Positions 18,952 through 31,866 of a DNA stretch of 64,000 bases are shown here, one piece after another. How positions within the stretch are numbered: position 1 is the stretch's first letter; each line of letters begins with the position of its first letter. A model generated the notes under the pieces. That model saw nothing but the letters and a program-made list of their open reading frames with translations. It was not told where the DNA came from and ran no database searches. Where the stretch lies: assembly GCA_963693085.1 (NCBI GenBank), contig OY856409.1, forward strand, positions 1,340,682,915 to 1,340,746,914. Reading direction: 5' to 3'. The position numbers and the translations under genes were made by a program. Origin of the DNA: Alisma plantago-aquatica (lineage: Eukaryota; Streptophyta; Magnoliopsida; Alismatales; Alismataceae).

Positions 18952-21152
18952 TATTGGTATGTATGCCCATAGAGCAAGTCATATGATGATTGTAATGGGA
19001 TACTTTGTAAATGATTTGAATAATAATAAAGGCAATTTCCGATCTATATGTTTAAACTGTTTCTGAGATGATGGTGTAACATGATAGATGTCTAAATAAT
19101 GGTTTTACTCAATGACGTATGCTTTTAGGTTCAGGACCTAAACGATGAGATCATACGGATGTTAAGAGTATACATTCTTGTTTAGTCCCTAGTCGGTTGT
19201 TATTATGGAAATAACCATAGACATCAATAACACTAAAGACTAGATTGTGTGTTGGTTGACGATAGAATCTCATTAGTCATGATATAGTGATATCAAACCA
19301 AGCACATAGGTACTTGTTAGAGAACAAGGTACCGAACAGACCCACCGTGAGAGTGACACATGGAACCATGACTTGGTAGTCATAGTCAGCTCTCACAGTG
19401 ATGGTGGTGAGTGTGATTCTTAGACCTAAAATCACTACACTCAACACATGTCTTTGGGTACACTTTGACATCATCAAACGCAGTCCTGAAACATGGGTTG
19501 TTATAAAGGTGATGATTGGGTGATTTTGACACATGGGGCTTTTGAGGGGTAAGTGATAGATATGGGATTTGTCCCTCCTGAGGGAGTTTGATGTCCTTGG
19601 CCACTTGATGAGTAGGATTGAGAAAGGCATGCGCATGCACGTGTGAATCAATTTGTGATATTGATGTCACACACATCTCACCCAGTCTGCTCTGAGATCA
19701 AGGAAATGAATGAACGTTGACACGATGACTGTTCCATGCCTCGAGTTCATTCAGGATATCAGTGACAAAGGAATTATACATTCACTGTAACACCATTTAT
19801 GGATTGTAGGATTGAAAGTTGTTCTCCAACTTTCTATTTCACTTGGGTAGCACTGATGTGTGACTAGGCACCGCTCTTTGCTTGTGAAGTCATAAGTGTT
19901 ATGGACTTTCACTGCCAATGTGAAATGGACCTGCAGGGTCACACACATAGGATTTAACCTGGAATAGGAGTTTGTCCACAAACAATGTTTAGATTGATTA
20001 CTAAAGGAGTTTAGTAGTTCAATTAATCGATAGCTCAATATCATAGTGTTCAAGGTGTTGGACTGATTGATTAGAGTATCGGATTGATTGAAACCACAAT
20101 TGACTGATTCCGCACAATCTGTAATCCCAATCGATCCGCTCATGTGATGAACCTATCGGTTGAGCTTGGTGAACCGATCGGCTCAACTGGTGAGTCGATC
20201 GGCTTGAAACGATCAGTTCAACTGTTGCAACCGGGAAAGTTGGGAAAGTAAGATTGGTGAGAAATTTCTTTTCATTTCACTTGCCCAATTTGATTGGAAC
20301 AAGGATTGGTATTCGATACCAATTGGAAACAAAAGAAGGAAAGTCAATCGGGAACTGATCAGGACTACGAACCGACCGGTTCAGAAGTGAACCGACCAGT
20401 TCATGGGTCCCAACCGGTCAGTTGAGGTGTCAACCGACCGGCTCAGATCCCCAACCGACTGTTTCACTTGTGAAACGATCGGTTCAGGTTGCGAGTTGGT
20501 TGTTTTTGTGGAAAATATTGAACCCTTCTACTCCTGCTTTAGTCCCGCATTGCCTGGGATGGAGAACCCTGTCCCATGACTCTCCTATATATATAGGAGT
20601 ATTGGGGGCTTCTAAAAGTACAACCCAGTGCAACCAGTTGCTCTGTGAAGTTTTCGTTCTCTCTGGTTTTGGTAACCAAGAGAGATCCCGAGCAAGTTCT
20701 ACCCGATAAGGGAGGCACAACAAGGGAAAGACAACTGCAGAAAATGACTGGTGGCAGGAGAGTGTGTTGGCGACTAGTATGCCAACAGGAGGGTGTGACT
20801 CCTTCCGATTCCTTGTGCGACAAGGAGATCGGAGTTCCAGGCAGTCTGTGTGAACGACTGCAGAGGCGGGAGACCTCTGTCACTCGGAGGACAACTGTCA
20901 ATCCCGACAGTCCCGGTGAGACCATGAGTCTTCAGTCCCGGTGTGACCAGGAGCTGCACAGACACCGTCCAAGACCGGAGGTGAAGACCGCGCAAGGCGC
21001 GAGGTACTGTCGCCGAGCAAGCCTCGGGACAAGGTATGAATTCACAAACCATCTTTCCTATTGTATAGACGTTGACGTGATTCCTTTTGTTCTGGGTTTT
21101 GTGGAGAAATTTTTTGTTTCCGCTACTTATCTGCCTCCTCTAAAACCCTACA
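18952..21152 (+). repeat. Copia-2 3' LTR
   Basis: 2201 bp, begins TATTGGTATG (second base changed from the canonical TG) and ends CCCTACA. TATA box at 20586-20595. It lacks a stretch of about 30 bp in the motif cluster and has an extra 20-bp motif unit compared with the 5' LTR. Confidence 0.92.
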
Positions 21153-21877
21153 ATATCAGATACGGTCCTGTTATGACACGAAATCATGTAATTTGCTTCT
21201 TATGGCTATCTTGGACTAATAATACTAAATAAAATGTAATAATTGCATACTTGCTCAATAAATGATGAAATTCACAGAGTAAGCTTATATCAGTATATGG
21301 AACCTCAGTTTTAATTATGAGATCATAATGATGAACAAAATCCATGTTATATGAAGATGAATCTTAATACATGTTATAAAACCCTAATATAGGTTAATGA
21401 TGTAACCTAAGGTTAATATGTGCATAAAATGATATTGAACCTAATGTTCAGATGATGAACTTTGATAATGAGATGTAATATGGAAAATGACATCAGTGAG
21501 ATAATCATAAGATAAGAATACAAGTAATGATGCACATATCCTAATGAACTAAGCTAAACCCTAATATGGATATAATTAGGGTTAAGATGAGATGTAAGAT
21601 GATGAAAACCTAATGATAGTTTATGATCTTTCCTTGATCAGGGATTAACAAGGTTAGAGTTGACCTCATGAGGAATATGTGGTTTAGAATATCTCTTTGG
21701 AAGGTACGCCATTACCTCTTACTTGGCTTATTATACAATATGCTTGTGTTATATGGTAGTAAAGACTTGGCATATGGTATTGATTGAAATGATTGTTCTT
21801 GTATGATATGTTGCATGATTTTCCATACTTATTGCTATGAACACATGAAACATAATATATATGTTCCATTATATCTA

Positions 21878-22054
21878 AGCACTTCAACTCTTTGGTAGTA
21901 AAGTGCTGGAAATAAGTACTTCAACTCTTTGGTAGTAAAGTACGTGGAAGTGATCCAACTCTTTGGTAGTAGATCACATTGGGAAATGATCCAACTCTTT
22001 TGGTAGTAGATCATAAAGGCCTTAATGCATTCAACTCTCAGGTAGTAAATGCAT
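21878..22054 (+). repeat. Five-hairpin train with constant loop (left LTR)
   Basis: Five hairpins follow each other at 21878-21907, 21914-21945, 21950-21977, 21986-22014 and 22025-22054. All have the loop CAACTCTTTGGTAGTA; the fourth has one extra T and the fifth has CTCAGG for CTTTGG. The stems differ but remain paired: AGCACTT/AAGTGCT, GTACTT/AAGTAC, GTGATC/GATCAC, ATGATC/GATCAT, ATGCATT/AATGCAT. This covariation suggests selection for a folded RNA or cruciform, or an unusual way of copying. Confidence 0.85.
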
Positions 22055-22651
22055 GAATGATATAATGGAAAATGTACTTAAAATATGTGTTCTCTTTTGT
22101 TGATGAATATCTTTGTGCAAGTATACACTTTTCTTATATTCTTCTGTTACTGCCAAGTATATTAGTTTTATCTTATTGCCAAGATATGATGAGAGGTAAA
22201 TAAAAGACACGTAGGCGTACTCAGTACAATATTCTTGAATATTGTGTTGACGTGTACCGCATGTAATATTTTGTTTAGGTTGTGGTCTTGTGCTCTTGAA
22301 GATCCAGGATAGTTGAGAGTTGTGTGGCGAGCTGATGTATAGGTGGACCTATTGTCTTAATATCCTGTAGTTTAGTGGTAGTACATGTATATGTATAAGT
22401 TTTCTGTTCAATATGTAATATCAAATGTTGTAACAATTCATGTTGTAATTATATGTTGAATGGTGAACATGTGTGTATGGTTTTATTATTGTTCATGTAC
22501 ATGTGCTACTGATTGTTTCCTTTTGACTTCCTCTGATTTTCTTCTTCTTAGCCTTGTGTGGGATGTTTAAATTGGGATTCTCACTGAGGTGAGGGTTTCA
22601 ATTTGGACGTCACTCATCAGATTAAGTTTTATAAAATCTGGGGACGTCACA

Positions 22652-24965
22652 GGTGGTATCAGGGCATGAACAATAGCAAAGCCTGACATTTTCTCATTAT
22701 GCAACTCAAAACCAAAGAACCTTGAACTTAATAATCTTTAGGGTTAGATTAGTCATCTTTTAGAGACTAGATCTGACCTAGCCTCTAGGTTAGCACCTAG
22801 ATGTCCGAGAACTAGATCTAGACTGGTGGTTGTTGAGTAGCAAGTCCTTAGATGTCTTTCTCTCCTTGTAGTGCAGCGAAATGGGACGTTGCACTATTTG
22901 GAAATGATGTGCATCAAGGGAAGAGAAATCCTAGACATATAGCGCTCGTTGTCTAGGATAGATACACTAGTCTACACCATGTTCTCACCCTTTTCACTAG
23001 TTTTCATGACACTGGACTCTCTACTATGTGTGGGACACTCGTTTCTGGTTTTGGTTTTGATTCCAAATGAATCGAACCTTGATAGTTTTCTCTGACGCTT
23101 GTTTTATCGGAGAAAAACTATATAATATTTTATTATGTATATGTATTACAAAAATGTGTCCCCACACATGTACGAGTAGGAGGTGGCCATGTAACCTAAG
23201 TGAAAGTGAATGCCATCAGTCTAGAAGAGAGAGTAGTTCTAGATTAGATGTCTAGAGCCTTTTTGATATATATGATAGATGGAATAGATGATATAAGTTT
23301 TGATGATTTGATGTAGGTCTTACATAGATGATATAAGATAATATATGATGATATATGTTTGTCTTTGAGGACTTAAGTTCAGTTTGAGGTTTTGAGATAA
23401 GTCTTGATGATGCAGGTAAAAAAAAAGGCTTTTATGAAATAAGATAAGCTAAGTTAAGACAATGATGTGAATCAACAAGAGCCTCAGTCTCTTTTATGAA
23501 GGAGGACCTCTAGTGTTAGGACCAGTTTTGGGGTTAACTCTAGAGAGAGTGAGACCCATTGGGTGAAGGTCAGAGAACCTAAACTCCAATATATGAGAAT
23601 TATGAGATATTTGATATGATATGTCCTAAACTAGACTACTTCTGAGTGATTGAGTTGAGTCGCTTTATGCATGATTCCTATAGTCTTGTTGAACCCTAGA
23701 TGTCCTTGGGAGAACCAAACCCTAGAGTCAAAGAGAGGATGGTTATGTGTGCATATGTGAACATGAATACGAGTTCCTACCATATAGGTGAGGGAGAGAG
23801 AGTCCCAAGACCCTGGAGGAGGTAGCTATGTTAGTTTCTATGAAGCCTCATGTCCGGGTTGGTGGTTTCCCACATAGGAATCTAGTGGTGTATATAAGAG
23901 AGTTTTGGGTAAGCATGTTTCATGGGTAGAAGACCTGTGATGAGAATATCATATCGTGTTTTGGTTTGTGCTTATGTGGCTTGAGCTTGTAAAGCTATCG
24001 CTAGTGCCAATGAAGTAATCCGAGAACCCTAGACTAAGAGAGGAAAGATAAAGTATGTGCATATGAGATACTCATAGAGTTGAGTTCTCGGAGAGACTGA
24101 GCATGGTGATGCCCTCTTGATATGGGTTAGGAGAACCTCAATTGGGCTAGATAAAGTTTTGATATATGTTAAATAAGCCACTGACATAAGTTTGTTTAGC
24201 ACAACCAGGATATAATAAATATAAAGATGTGATTTAATATCGACACATGATATATAGACATGATAAGATGGAAACCTAGAGATGGTTCAATATATGGCAA
24301 TGCATAAATGATTAACCATGTAAATGAATAATGATGATATATTAAAGATGGTTAACCTTGTGATTCAATCATTAATAAATGTTGCAATTTATTATGAGCT
24401 ATGAAATACGATCATATGAATGAAACATGTTACATGAGGTGTTAACCTTAATGCTTAATAATGATGAAAAATATTGTTTGATAGTTAGCACCGCATAATG
24501 ATTATGACACCTTGATATTATTTAGATGGATAAAGTGGGTTAATTATAGCTAACCCCCTCCTTAAAGGAATATGTTAAGGTGGAACATGTTCTAACAGAT
24601 TATCTCAATAAAATGTTGATGACACCTTGATAATGGGTGACTTGGGTTAACTCCTTTGGAACATGATAATATGATGTGGAAATCCTAATGTATGGGTAAA
24701 GATAAGGATGCAACACTAGCATACGAGATATGTAATGACATAACCCACATTTCTAAACCCTGAGTTTAACCTTGAATGGAGTGTTTGTGTACCAAGATGG
24801 TTGTAAAACCCCCTAATAAGTGCTTTGGATACATGGTAGTTTTTCCTTGGAGTACGAGTATGGTTAACTTTCGAGGACGAAAGTTCTTTTAAGATGTATA
24901 TGATGTGACAAAGTGGGTTTTCTGGCTTAATTTCGAGGACAAAATATCTTTTAAGGTGTGTAGGA
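22652..24965 (+). other. LARD-like internal region, no coding capacity
   Basis: About 2.3 kb with no frame resembling gag or pol. The primer site TGGTATCAGGGC is at 22654-22665. The rest is AT-rich with many ATGATATATG-like words. Near the 3' end, TTTCGAGGAC...TCTTTTAAG occurs twice (24862-24892 and 24930-24953). Confidence 0.75.
24946..24965 (+). other. LARD-like polypurine-tract region
   Basis: TTTTAAGGTGTGTAGGA immediately precedes the right LTR start TGTGATGG. This is the expected place of the plus-strand primer, but the tract is not a clean purine run. Confidence 0.6.
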
Positions 24966-27900
24966 TGTGATGGAGTGTATTTTTGAAATCCATAAATCTC
25001 CAATAACATATTATAATCCATATCTTGAGTTATAATGAGAGTTCCAGGTATTTTAGTAAAGTTGGAATGTTGATTGAGATTTATATAATGATTAAGATCT
25101 CTCTTTTAATGCCTTTTTGAGGAATTTTATTGAGTGGTACAACAGATGAGTTTTGTCACCAAATTTGAATAGAAGGTAGCTCGAGAGGTATGCGAGCTAT
25201 GGTTAAAATTTGGTGGCATTTGGATTCTCCTAGAGGAAGTTATTGAGGTTTGATTTTGGGGAAATAATGTGCTTGGTTGATGGTTTATAGACCTAAGTTG
25301 GGCTTGATTTTGGTGTCACACGCTCTGTGTGTTGGTTGGGTCTGTGCGGCTAGTTCCTGGCCCTAGATCTATGATCTAGTGGCCACACCCAACAGCCTTT
25401 AGATGCCACAGATTGGCCTGTACTCAGCTTCAATCTGGGCAGTAGATTAGGGATCTGAGGGCGGTGTGCTTGACCTCAACCTCCACCGGTTTAGGCTAAA
25501 ACGTGGGGGCGGACTAGGCCATGACTGCCTCCACCATCTCACGGATCGTGGGTGTGAGGAAGACTTCAAACCAGGAAGTTGGTTTCGGACTGGGAGGAGC
25601 TCCCTTTTGACCCATCTCTCGTGATTTTTGGTGAATTATAGAGAGAGAGAGAGTCCCCCATCTCTAGCTGCTTCTCCTCCACAGCGAGCTGCTTCGCCTC
25701 CCTAGTGAGCCGACTAGTGAGGGGGAAACATGGAGCAGTCTGTGAGGAGGAGCACCAGTTCATAGGTGCGTAGATGAACGTGAGAAAGAAGAGATGATGG
25801 GTGAGCGTTGAGGCCCGGTAGTCTGCACAACGTGCGAAGGAGCCTGTGATCTTTCCTGGCGGCTCAGTAGGTGAGGAGCAGGAACCCAGGGGTGCCGACT
25901 CTTGCATCTCACTCACCCACAGGCGTCGGAGAGTCAGACTCGAGAGGAGAACAAAGGTGAGCTACGATGGAGACACCTTGACCTGGAGAGCTCCATTACA
26001 ACGGCGGCGAGTTATTGGAGACCAGGGAGGAGCCGTAAGGAAAAGAGGAAGTGGGCGGCGCCAGGAGCGGGTGCCAGCGAGCTCCCCAAGACAACAAGAG
26101 AGGCAAAAGAAGAGGAGGATTTAAGGTCAGGGGCATTGACGGAGGTCGGATGAACCTTTCCGTAGCTTTCTCTGTTAGCGAGGCAGAGGAGACGGGTGCC
26201 TAGCGCTCGCCGGAGGAGCTCAAAATGGCGGCGGCTGCGATACAGGGAGTTGCACAGTCGGAGTTTGTTCATGCGGGTGATGGATCATGGAGAGCAGAGA
26301 AGTCAAGGAGCTAGAGAGTGCATAGACCAGGCACTGCCGCCCACCAGAGATGAAGCCAACGACGACGATGGCTTCACAATGCTCACGTAGGCATCGTAGA
26401 TATCGCTTTCACGCGAGGGGAAGAGGAAGCGGAGAAAGAAAGGAAATGAACTGGGTCTGGTCCAAGCCGGTTCAACTGTGAAACCAGGAAACTAAAGCAA
26501 AGAGTTGCGCAAACCCTTAAAGCCACGTGGCAGCAGGCCGTTGGCCTGAAAAAGGTAAATACCTAGATCTTGCATAATTCATAGAAAATAACTCGTTTAT
26601 CGGAAAAATACAAACAATATACCAAAATGTTCAGAAAAATGCGTAGAACAAGATGGAAGTATAACATCAGGATTTTGAGTAACTAATATAGTTTATATCA
26701 TGTAAGCTATGTAATGATTAGTATGTGGATAATAAATATGAAAGGATGATATAAAATTATGGGAAAATGTCAGTAAGTCCATAATCATGTCTAAAATGCA
26801 TATGATATCAGATATGGTCCTGTTATGGCATGAAATCATGTAATTTTATTCTTATTGCTATCTCAGACTAATAATACTAAATAAAATGTAATAATTGCAT
26901 ACTTGCTCAATAAATGATGAAATTCACAGAGTAAGCTTATATCAGTATATGGAACCTCAGTTTTTATTATGAGATCATAATGATGAACAAAATCCATGTT
27001 ATATGAAGATGAATCTTAATACATGTTATAAAACCCTAATTTAGGTTAATGATGTAACCTAAGGTTAATATGTGCATAAAAATGATATTGAACCTAATGT
27101 TCAGATGATGAACTTTGATAATGAGATGTAATCTAGAAAATGACATCAGTGAGATAATCATAAGATAAGAATACAAGTAATGATGCATATATCCTAATGA
27201 ACTAAGCTAAACCCTAATATGGATATAATTAGGGTTAAGATGAGATGTAAGATGATGAAAACCTAATGATAGTTTATGATCTTGCCTTAATCAGGGATGA
27301 ACAAGGTTAGAGTTGACCTCATGAGGAATATGTGGTTTAGAATATCTCTTTGGAAGGTACGCCATTACCTCTTACTTGGATTATTATACAATATGCTTAT
27401 GTTATATGGTAGTAAAGACTTGGCATATGGTATTGATTGAAATGATTGTTCTTGTATGATATGTTGCATGATTTTCCATACTTATTGATATGAACACATG
27501 AAACATAATATATCTGTTCCATTATATCTAAGCACTTCAACTCTTTGGTAGTAAAGTGCTGGAAATAAGTACTTCAACTCTTTGGTAGTAAAGTACTTGG
27601 AAGTGATCCAACTCTTTGGTAGTAGATCACATTGGGAAATGATCCAACTCTTTGGTAGTAGATCATAAAGGCCTTAATGCATTCAACTCTCAGGTAGTAA
27701 ATGCATGAATGATATAATGGAAAATGTACTTAAAATATGTGTTCTATTTTGTTGATGAATATCTTTGTGCAAGTATACGCTTTTCTTATATTCTTCTGTT
27801 ACTGCCAAGTATATTAGTTTTATCTTATTGCCAAGATATGATGAGAGGTAAATAAAAGACACGTAGGCGTACTCAGTACAATATTCTTGAATATTGTGCT

Positions 27901-28303
27901 GACGTGTACCGCATGTAATCTTTTTTTTAGGTTGTGGTCTTGTGCTCTTGAAGATCCAGGATAGTTGAGAGTTGTGTGGCGAGCTGATGTACAGGTGGAC
28001 ATGTTGTCTTAAGATCCTGTAGTTTAGTGGTAGTACATGTATATGTATAAGTTTTATGTTCAATATATAATATCAAATGTTGTAACAATTCATGTTGTAA
28101 TTATATGTTGAATGGTGAACATGTGTGTATGGTTTTATTATTGTTCATGTACATGTGCTACTGATTGTTTCCTTTTGACTTCCTCTGGTTTTCTTCTTCT
28201 TAGCCTTGTGTGGGATGTTTAAATTGGGATTTTCGCTGAGGTGAGGGTTTCAATTTGGACGTCACACATTAGATTAAGTTTAATAAAATCTGGGGACGTC
28301 ACA
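24966..28303 (+). repeat. LARD-like right LTR (intact, 3338 bp)
   Basis: Uninterrupted copy of the LTR. It shows the empty Copia-2 target (ATGATATCAGATATGG near 26800) and carries the same five-hairpin train at 27531-27706. By eye it is very similar to the left LTR, which suggests a younger insertion than Copia-1. Confidence 0.93.
27531..27706 (+). repeat. Five-hairpin train with constant loop (right LTR)
   Basis: Hairpins lie at 27531-27560, 27567-27598, 27603-27630, 27639-27666 and 27677-27706. In this copy hairpin 2 has a full 8-bp stem (AAGTACTT with itself) and hairpin 4 has the standard 16-nt loop. The left copy carries one small lesion in each of those two. Confidence 0.85.
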
Positions 28304-28308
28304 GCATA

Positions 28309-28449
28309 TGTTCCTAGGGGATTGCAGATGCATCATTTTTTGCATCGTATTTCTCCTACGATGGTGCTGATTCCCGTCCTTGTTTCTGTGTGACGGCGCT
28401 TATGTCTGTCCACTTTACTTGTTGATCATGTTTATTCAGCCTTTGCACT
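28309..28449 (+). other. Copia-1 leader, 3' part
   Basis: Resumes the Copia-1 leader after the LARD-like element's second TSD copy (GCATA, 28304-28308) and runs to the gag start. Confidence 0.7.
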
Positions 28450-29290
28450 ATGGAGAAGAAGAGTGAATCAAACAATATTATTCCCACAATTGTAGTCTAC
28501 AATGATCAATCTTACATCACTACTGTCAAGTTGAACACATAATTATTTGTTGTGGATGAACGCAATCTATATTGTTTTAAAATCACGGGACAAAGTGAAG
28601 TACATTGAAGAACCCCATGTTCAAACCGATCCTTCATATGTTGAATGGAGAAAGAACAGCAGCCTTGTAAAGTCTTGGTTATGGAATAGTATGGATGCAT
28701 CTATTGTTACAAGATTCATATTTTATTCTTCTGCCAAACAAGTTTGGGACGCTGTAAAGAATCATTTTTACAAGAAAAGAATGCCCTTCGCCTATACAAA
28801 GTTTATGATAGGTTGTTTGCTAAAAAGAAGGACAAAAAATCTCTTGATGACTACTTCAGCTCCATTCAATCTATTGCGTAGGAGTTGAGTTTTTATCAGC
28901 CTTTAAAAATAGATGACCAGATGAAAGAGCGAGATGACTTAGTGACTGCACATTTTCTTTCTGGATTAGATCATGTGTTAAATGCATCAAGGAGTGTGAT
29001 CCTTACCACTGACAAACTTCCTAGTCTTGAGGATGCATATGCACAGATACAACAAGCCTCTTTTGAGCCTATTCCTACTGTGACTGGATCATCAGTCATT
29101 TTTGAAGCTCATACATCACTAGCAGCTACTGCTTGAGGAGGTGGATGTGGCACATGTCGTGGATGAGGAAGTCGATACAAGTGTACTTTCTGTGGTTGAT
29201 TGGGGCACACTATAGACAGGTGCTATCAGAAACATGGGCATCCTTCTACTGCTATAGGCTCTTTTGGTGATGCACATTATGTTGAGTCAT
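28450..29290 (+). pseudogene. Copia-1 gag remnant
   Basis: Opens with ATGGAGAAGAAG. A frame change lies near 28540 and another near 28790, and at least three stops follow. The protein reads as a copia gag: KLN then NYLLW, the segment VWDAVKNHFY, and a retained zinc knuckle pattern CTFCG-x-LGHTIDRC near 29190 with a stop inside it. Gag would form the particle shell and bind RNA; this copy cannot. Confidence 0.85.
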
Positions 29291-31414
29291 ATGATGTTAC
29301 TACTACAAAAACATAATCTGATGTTACTGTATCAAAAGAAGAATATGATTATCTTGTTCAGGAGGCTCAGTGTGTATCAGTTCATTCTTCTTCTCTTTCT
29401 TCAAGTGGGGCTGCCAAGTTAGTGTCTACTGAAGGTAATCATGCCACTTCCTTCCTAATAATGCTCTCCTCAACCCCTTGAGTGGTAGATTCTGGAGTTT
29501 CACAACATAAGATGATTATGAAGTCTTTGCTGCAAACTTATGATACCCATATACCAAATACTCTATTACACTCGTCGATGGCTCCATTAGACATGTTCAG
29601 GCGTGTGGGACTGTTCATCCATCCTCTTCTTTTACTCTAGAATATGTTCATTATGTTCTTGATTTTCCATTCAACCTTATGTCTGTTTTGAAATTGGTTG
29701 ATTCTTTATAGTGTTGGGTAATGTTTGGTCCTTCATGTTTTGTTCTATAGGATATCAAGAGTTTGAAGACGATTGGTGGGGGCCTAGGAAAGGTGATCTA
29801 TACTTTTTCCACAGTGATCGTCCAGCTCGTCAGATACATATAGCCTTCCTTGGTATCTCCCCTTTGCAATGGAATTGTCGTTATGGTCATCTGTCTCTAG
29901 AGACTCTCAAGAAGCTACAGCCCGGTTTATCTTCTCTTTTGTTAATTGAGTCTCAGTTGTGTTAGTTGGAAAAGCACCATAGGGTGTCTTATCCTGGTCA
30001 TGTCATTAAATGTGTTGTGCGCCCTTTTCAAACTATTCATAGTGATGTTTGGGGTCCTGTCAAAGAATCCAATTATAATGGATATCGATATTGTGTCTTT
30101 CGTTGATGATTTCTCCAGGATGACATGGGTGTATCTCATGAAGTCCAGAGAAGAGGTTGCATCCATCTTGAAAATTTTCTATCAATTAATAAAGTTCAAT
30201 TTGATTGCTCCATTAAAGTGTTTCATTCTGAGAATGCTTTAGAGTATGTTCAGAAGGAATTTACTGATTTATATAATTTTACTGGAATGATTCGCCAAAC
30301 TTCTTGTGCTCATACGCCACAAAAAAATGGGTTGTCTGAGCGTAATAATTGTCATCTTCTTGATGTTGCTAGGACATTGATGTTTCAATATCATGTTCCT
30401 AAAAGGTTTTGGTCTGATGCAGTTCTACTGCTTGTTTTTTAATTAATTGTCAACCTTCATTTGTTCTTCAAGATGTCACACCTTTCTCTATTTTACGTCC
30501 TCATGATGTTCCCTTTCATATCCCTTTAAAGATTTTTGGATGCACTGCTTTTGTTCATAATTTCGATCCTAACGCCGATAAGTTGTATCCTAGGTCTATC
30601 AAAATTCTCTTTATGGGTTACTCCAATACCCAAAAAGGGTACAAATGTTATTCACCCTCCTTACATTGTGTTTTTGTCTCAGCGGATGCCACCTTTCATG
30701 CATCTATCCCTTACTTTTTTGATGATGCCACACGTTAGGGGGAGACACCAGCTACCACCATGAGTGAAGAGAGATAGTTTTCCTTATCCGGAGAGCCACC
30801 CTTACCCATTGTGAGTGAAGAGAGCATGTTTTTCCAAGAGAGAGACTCAGAATTTCATTCCACTTCCACTATCCAGATTGTTCCCTAGGTTTACTCCAAA
30901 CAAGCTACACAAGATCCATAGGAAGTAGCGACATCATTCCCAGTGGCAGTACCATCTTCGTCTGATACTCCAGAGGTACTTGACTCTTCTTCTTTGACTC
31001 TTAATGATAATCTTGATACACACTTAGATCTTTCTATTACTGCTCGTAAGGCTGTGCGTTCTTGTACCATTCGACACCCTGTGTCTAATGTTTGTTGCCT
31101 GGCAAATTTGTCTCCTTCTACTCATACTTTTTCTCTAACTGTTGATTCTATCAGTATTCCCAAGTCGTGTACTACAACTTTGAAAGATAAATGATGCACA
31201 AATGTTATGGATCTAGAAATGGAAGCCTTACGTCAAAATGATACTTGGGAGTTGGTTGACTTGCCTCATGTTAAGTGTGTTGTTGGCTGCCGTTGGGTAT
31301 ATATAGTGAAACAAAAACCTAATGGTAGTATTTACATACTGAAAGTGTGCCTTGTTGCCAAAGTCTATACACAGACATATGGCATTGATTTCATTAAGAC
31401 ATCCTCACCAGTTG
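29291..31414 (+). pseudogene. Copia-1 protease, integrase and start of RT (broken)
   Basis: A degraded protease (VVDSGVSQH) is near 29490. The integrase zinc region (CRYGHLSLETL) and core follow: HSDVWGP near 30040, HSENALEY near 30230 where an Asp is expected in place of Glu, and GLSERNN near 30330. RT begins near 31200 (GCRWVY, then DFIKTSSPV) and is cut at 31414 by Gypsy-1 with TSD AGTTG. Frames change several times and stops are frequent. Confidence 0.87.
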
Positions 31415-31866
31415 TGTGACGATGTGTCTCGGGAAAACAAGATCAACAAATGTGGAAGCGATCAACTAGTAGCAGAATTACAGAAAATCACTAAAAATTA
31501 AAACTTTTTTCATAAAGAAACATGATAAGTTGTTTACAGACTGATCCATCATTACATTCCTCTAATATCACATCTCGAGTATTACAAACATCAACTACCC
31601 TATTAACTGTACAAGGTAAGATACAAAATTCTCGAGGCATTAAGGCAAAAATCTCATATCTATCTTAAACATCTACTGACTCCTAGGACCTGAGAGTACA
31701 GAGACGACACATAGGACAATCTATCTACAAGACTTGACAGACAGTGTCTCCACCTGAGGATCACTGTTGTCCCTGATGTTGCTGTTGCTGCTGTTGCTGT
31801 TGCTCACCCACTGATGGGTTCCTTCGTCCACGACGTCTACCTAAAAAGTTGAATCCCATGGGGGTG

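Larger units (their letters stand above)
11937..21152 (+). mobile_element. Copia-2: Ty1/copia element with 2.2-kb LTRs
   Basis: The 9216-bp element lies inside the LARD-like left LTR, with TSD ATATC at 11932-11936 and 21153-21157. LTRs are 11937-14159 (2223 bp) and 18952-21152 (2201 bp); the right one begins TATTGG instead of TGTTGG. It has a tRNA-Met primer site, a polypurine tract and gag-pol in copia order (protease, integrase, RT, RNase H). The RT and RNase H region resembles the Tork/Angela-type copias, but I do not insist on the lineage. Several stops, two frameshifts and a shortened gag make it non-autonomous. Confidence 0.93.
10093..22651 (+). repeat. LARD-like left LTR, interrupted by Copia-2
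   Basis: Parts are 10093-11936 and 21158-22651 (the TSD copy ATATC at 21153-21157 removed). It aligns with the right LTR from end to end. The GC-rich stretch 10440-11540 has several open frames on both strands that recur in the right LTR at 25310-26400 with different breaks, so I do not call them genes. Confidence 0.9.
10093..28303 (+). mobile_element. LARD-like non-autonomous LTR retrotransposon
   Basis: LTRs begin TGTGATGGAG and end ACGTCACA. The left LTR (10093-22651) is 3338 bp once Copia-2 and one TSD are removed, and the right LTR (24966-28303) is also 3338 bp. The TSD is ACATA/GCATA, one transition apart. A tRNA-Met-like primer site follows the left LTR, and a TTCGAGGAC...TTTTAAGG stretch typical of the 3' end of some Ty3/gypsy elements precedes the right LTR. 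The 2314-bp internal region shows no gag or pol, so it must borrow enzymes from another element. Net length is 8990 bp. Confidence 0.9.
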
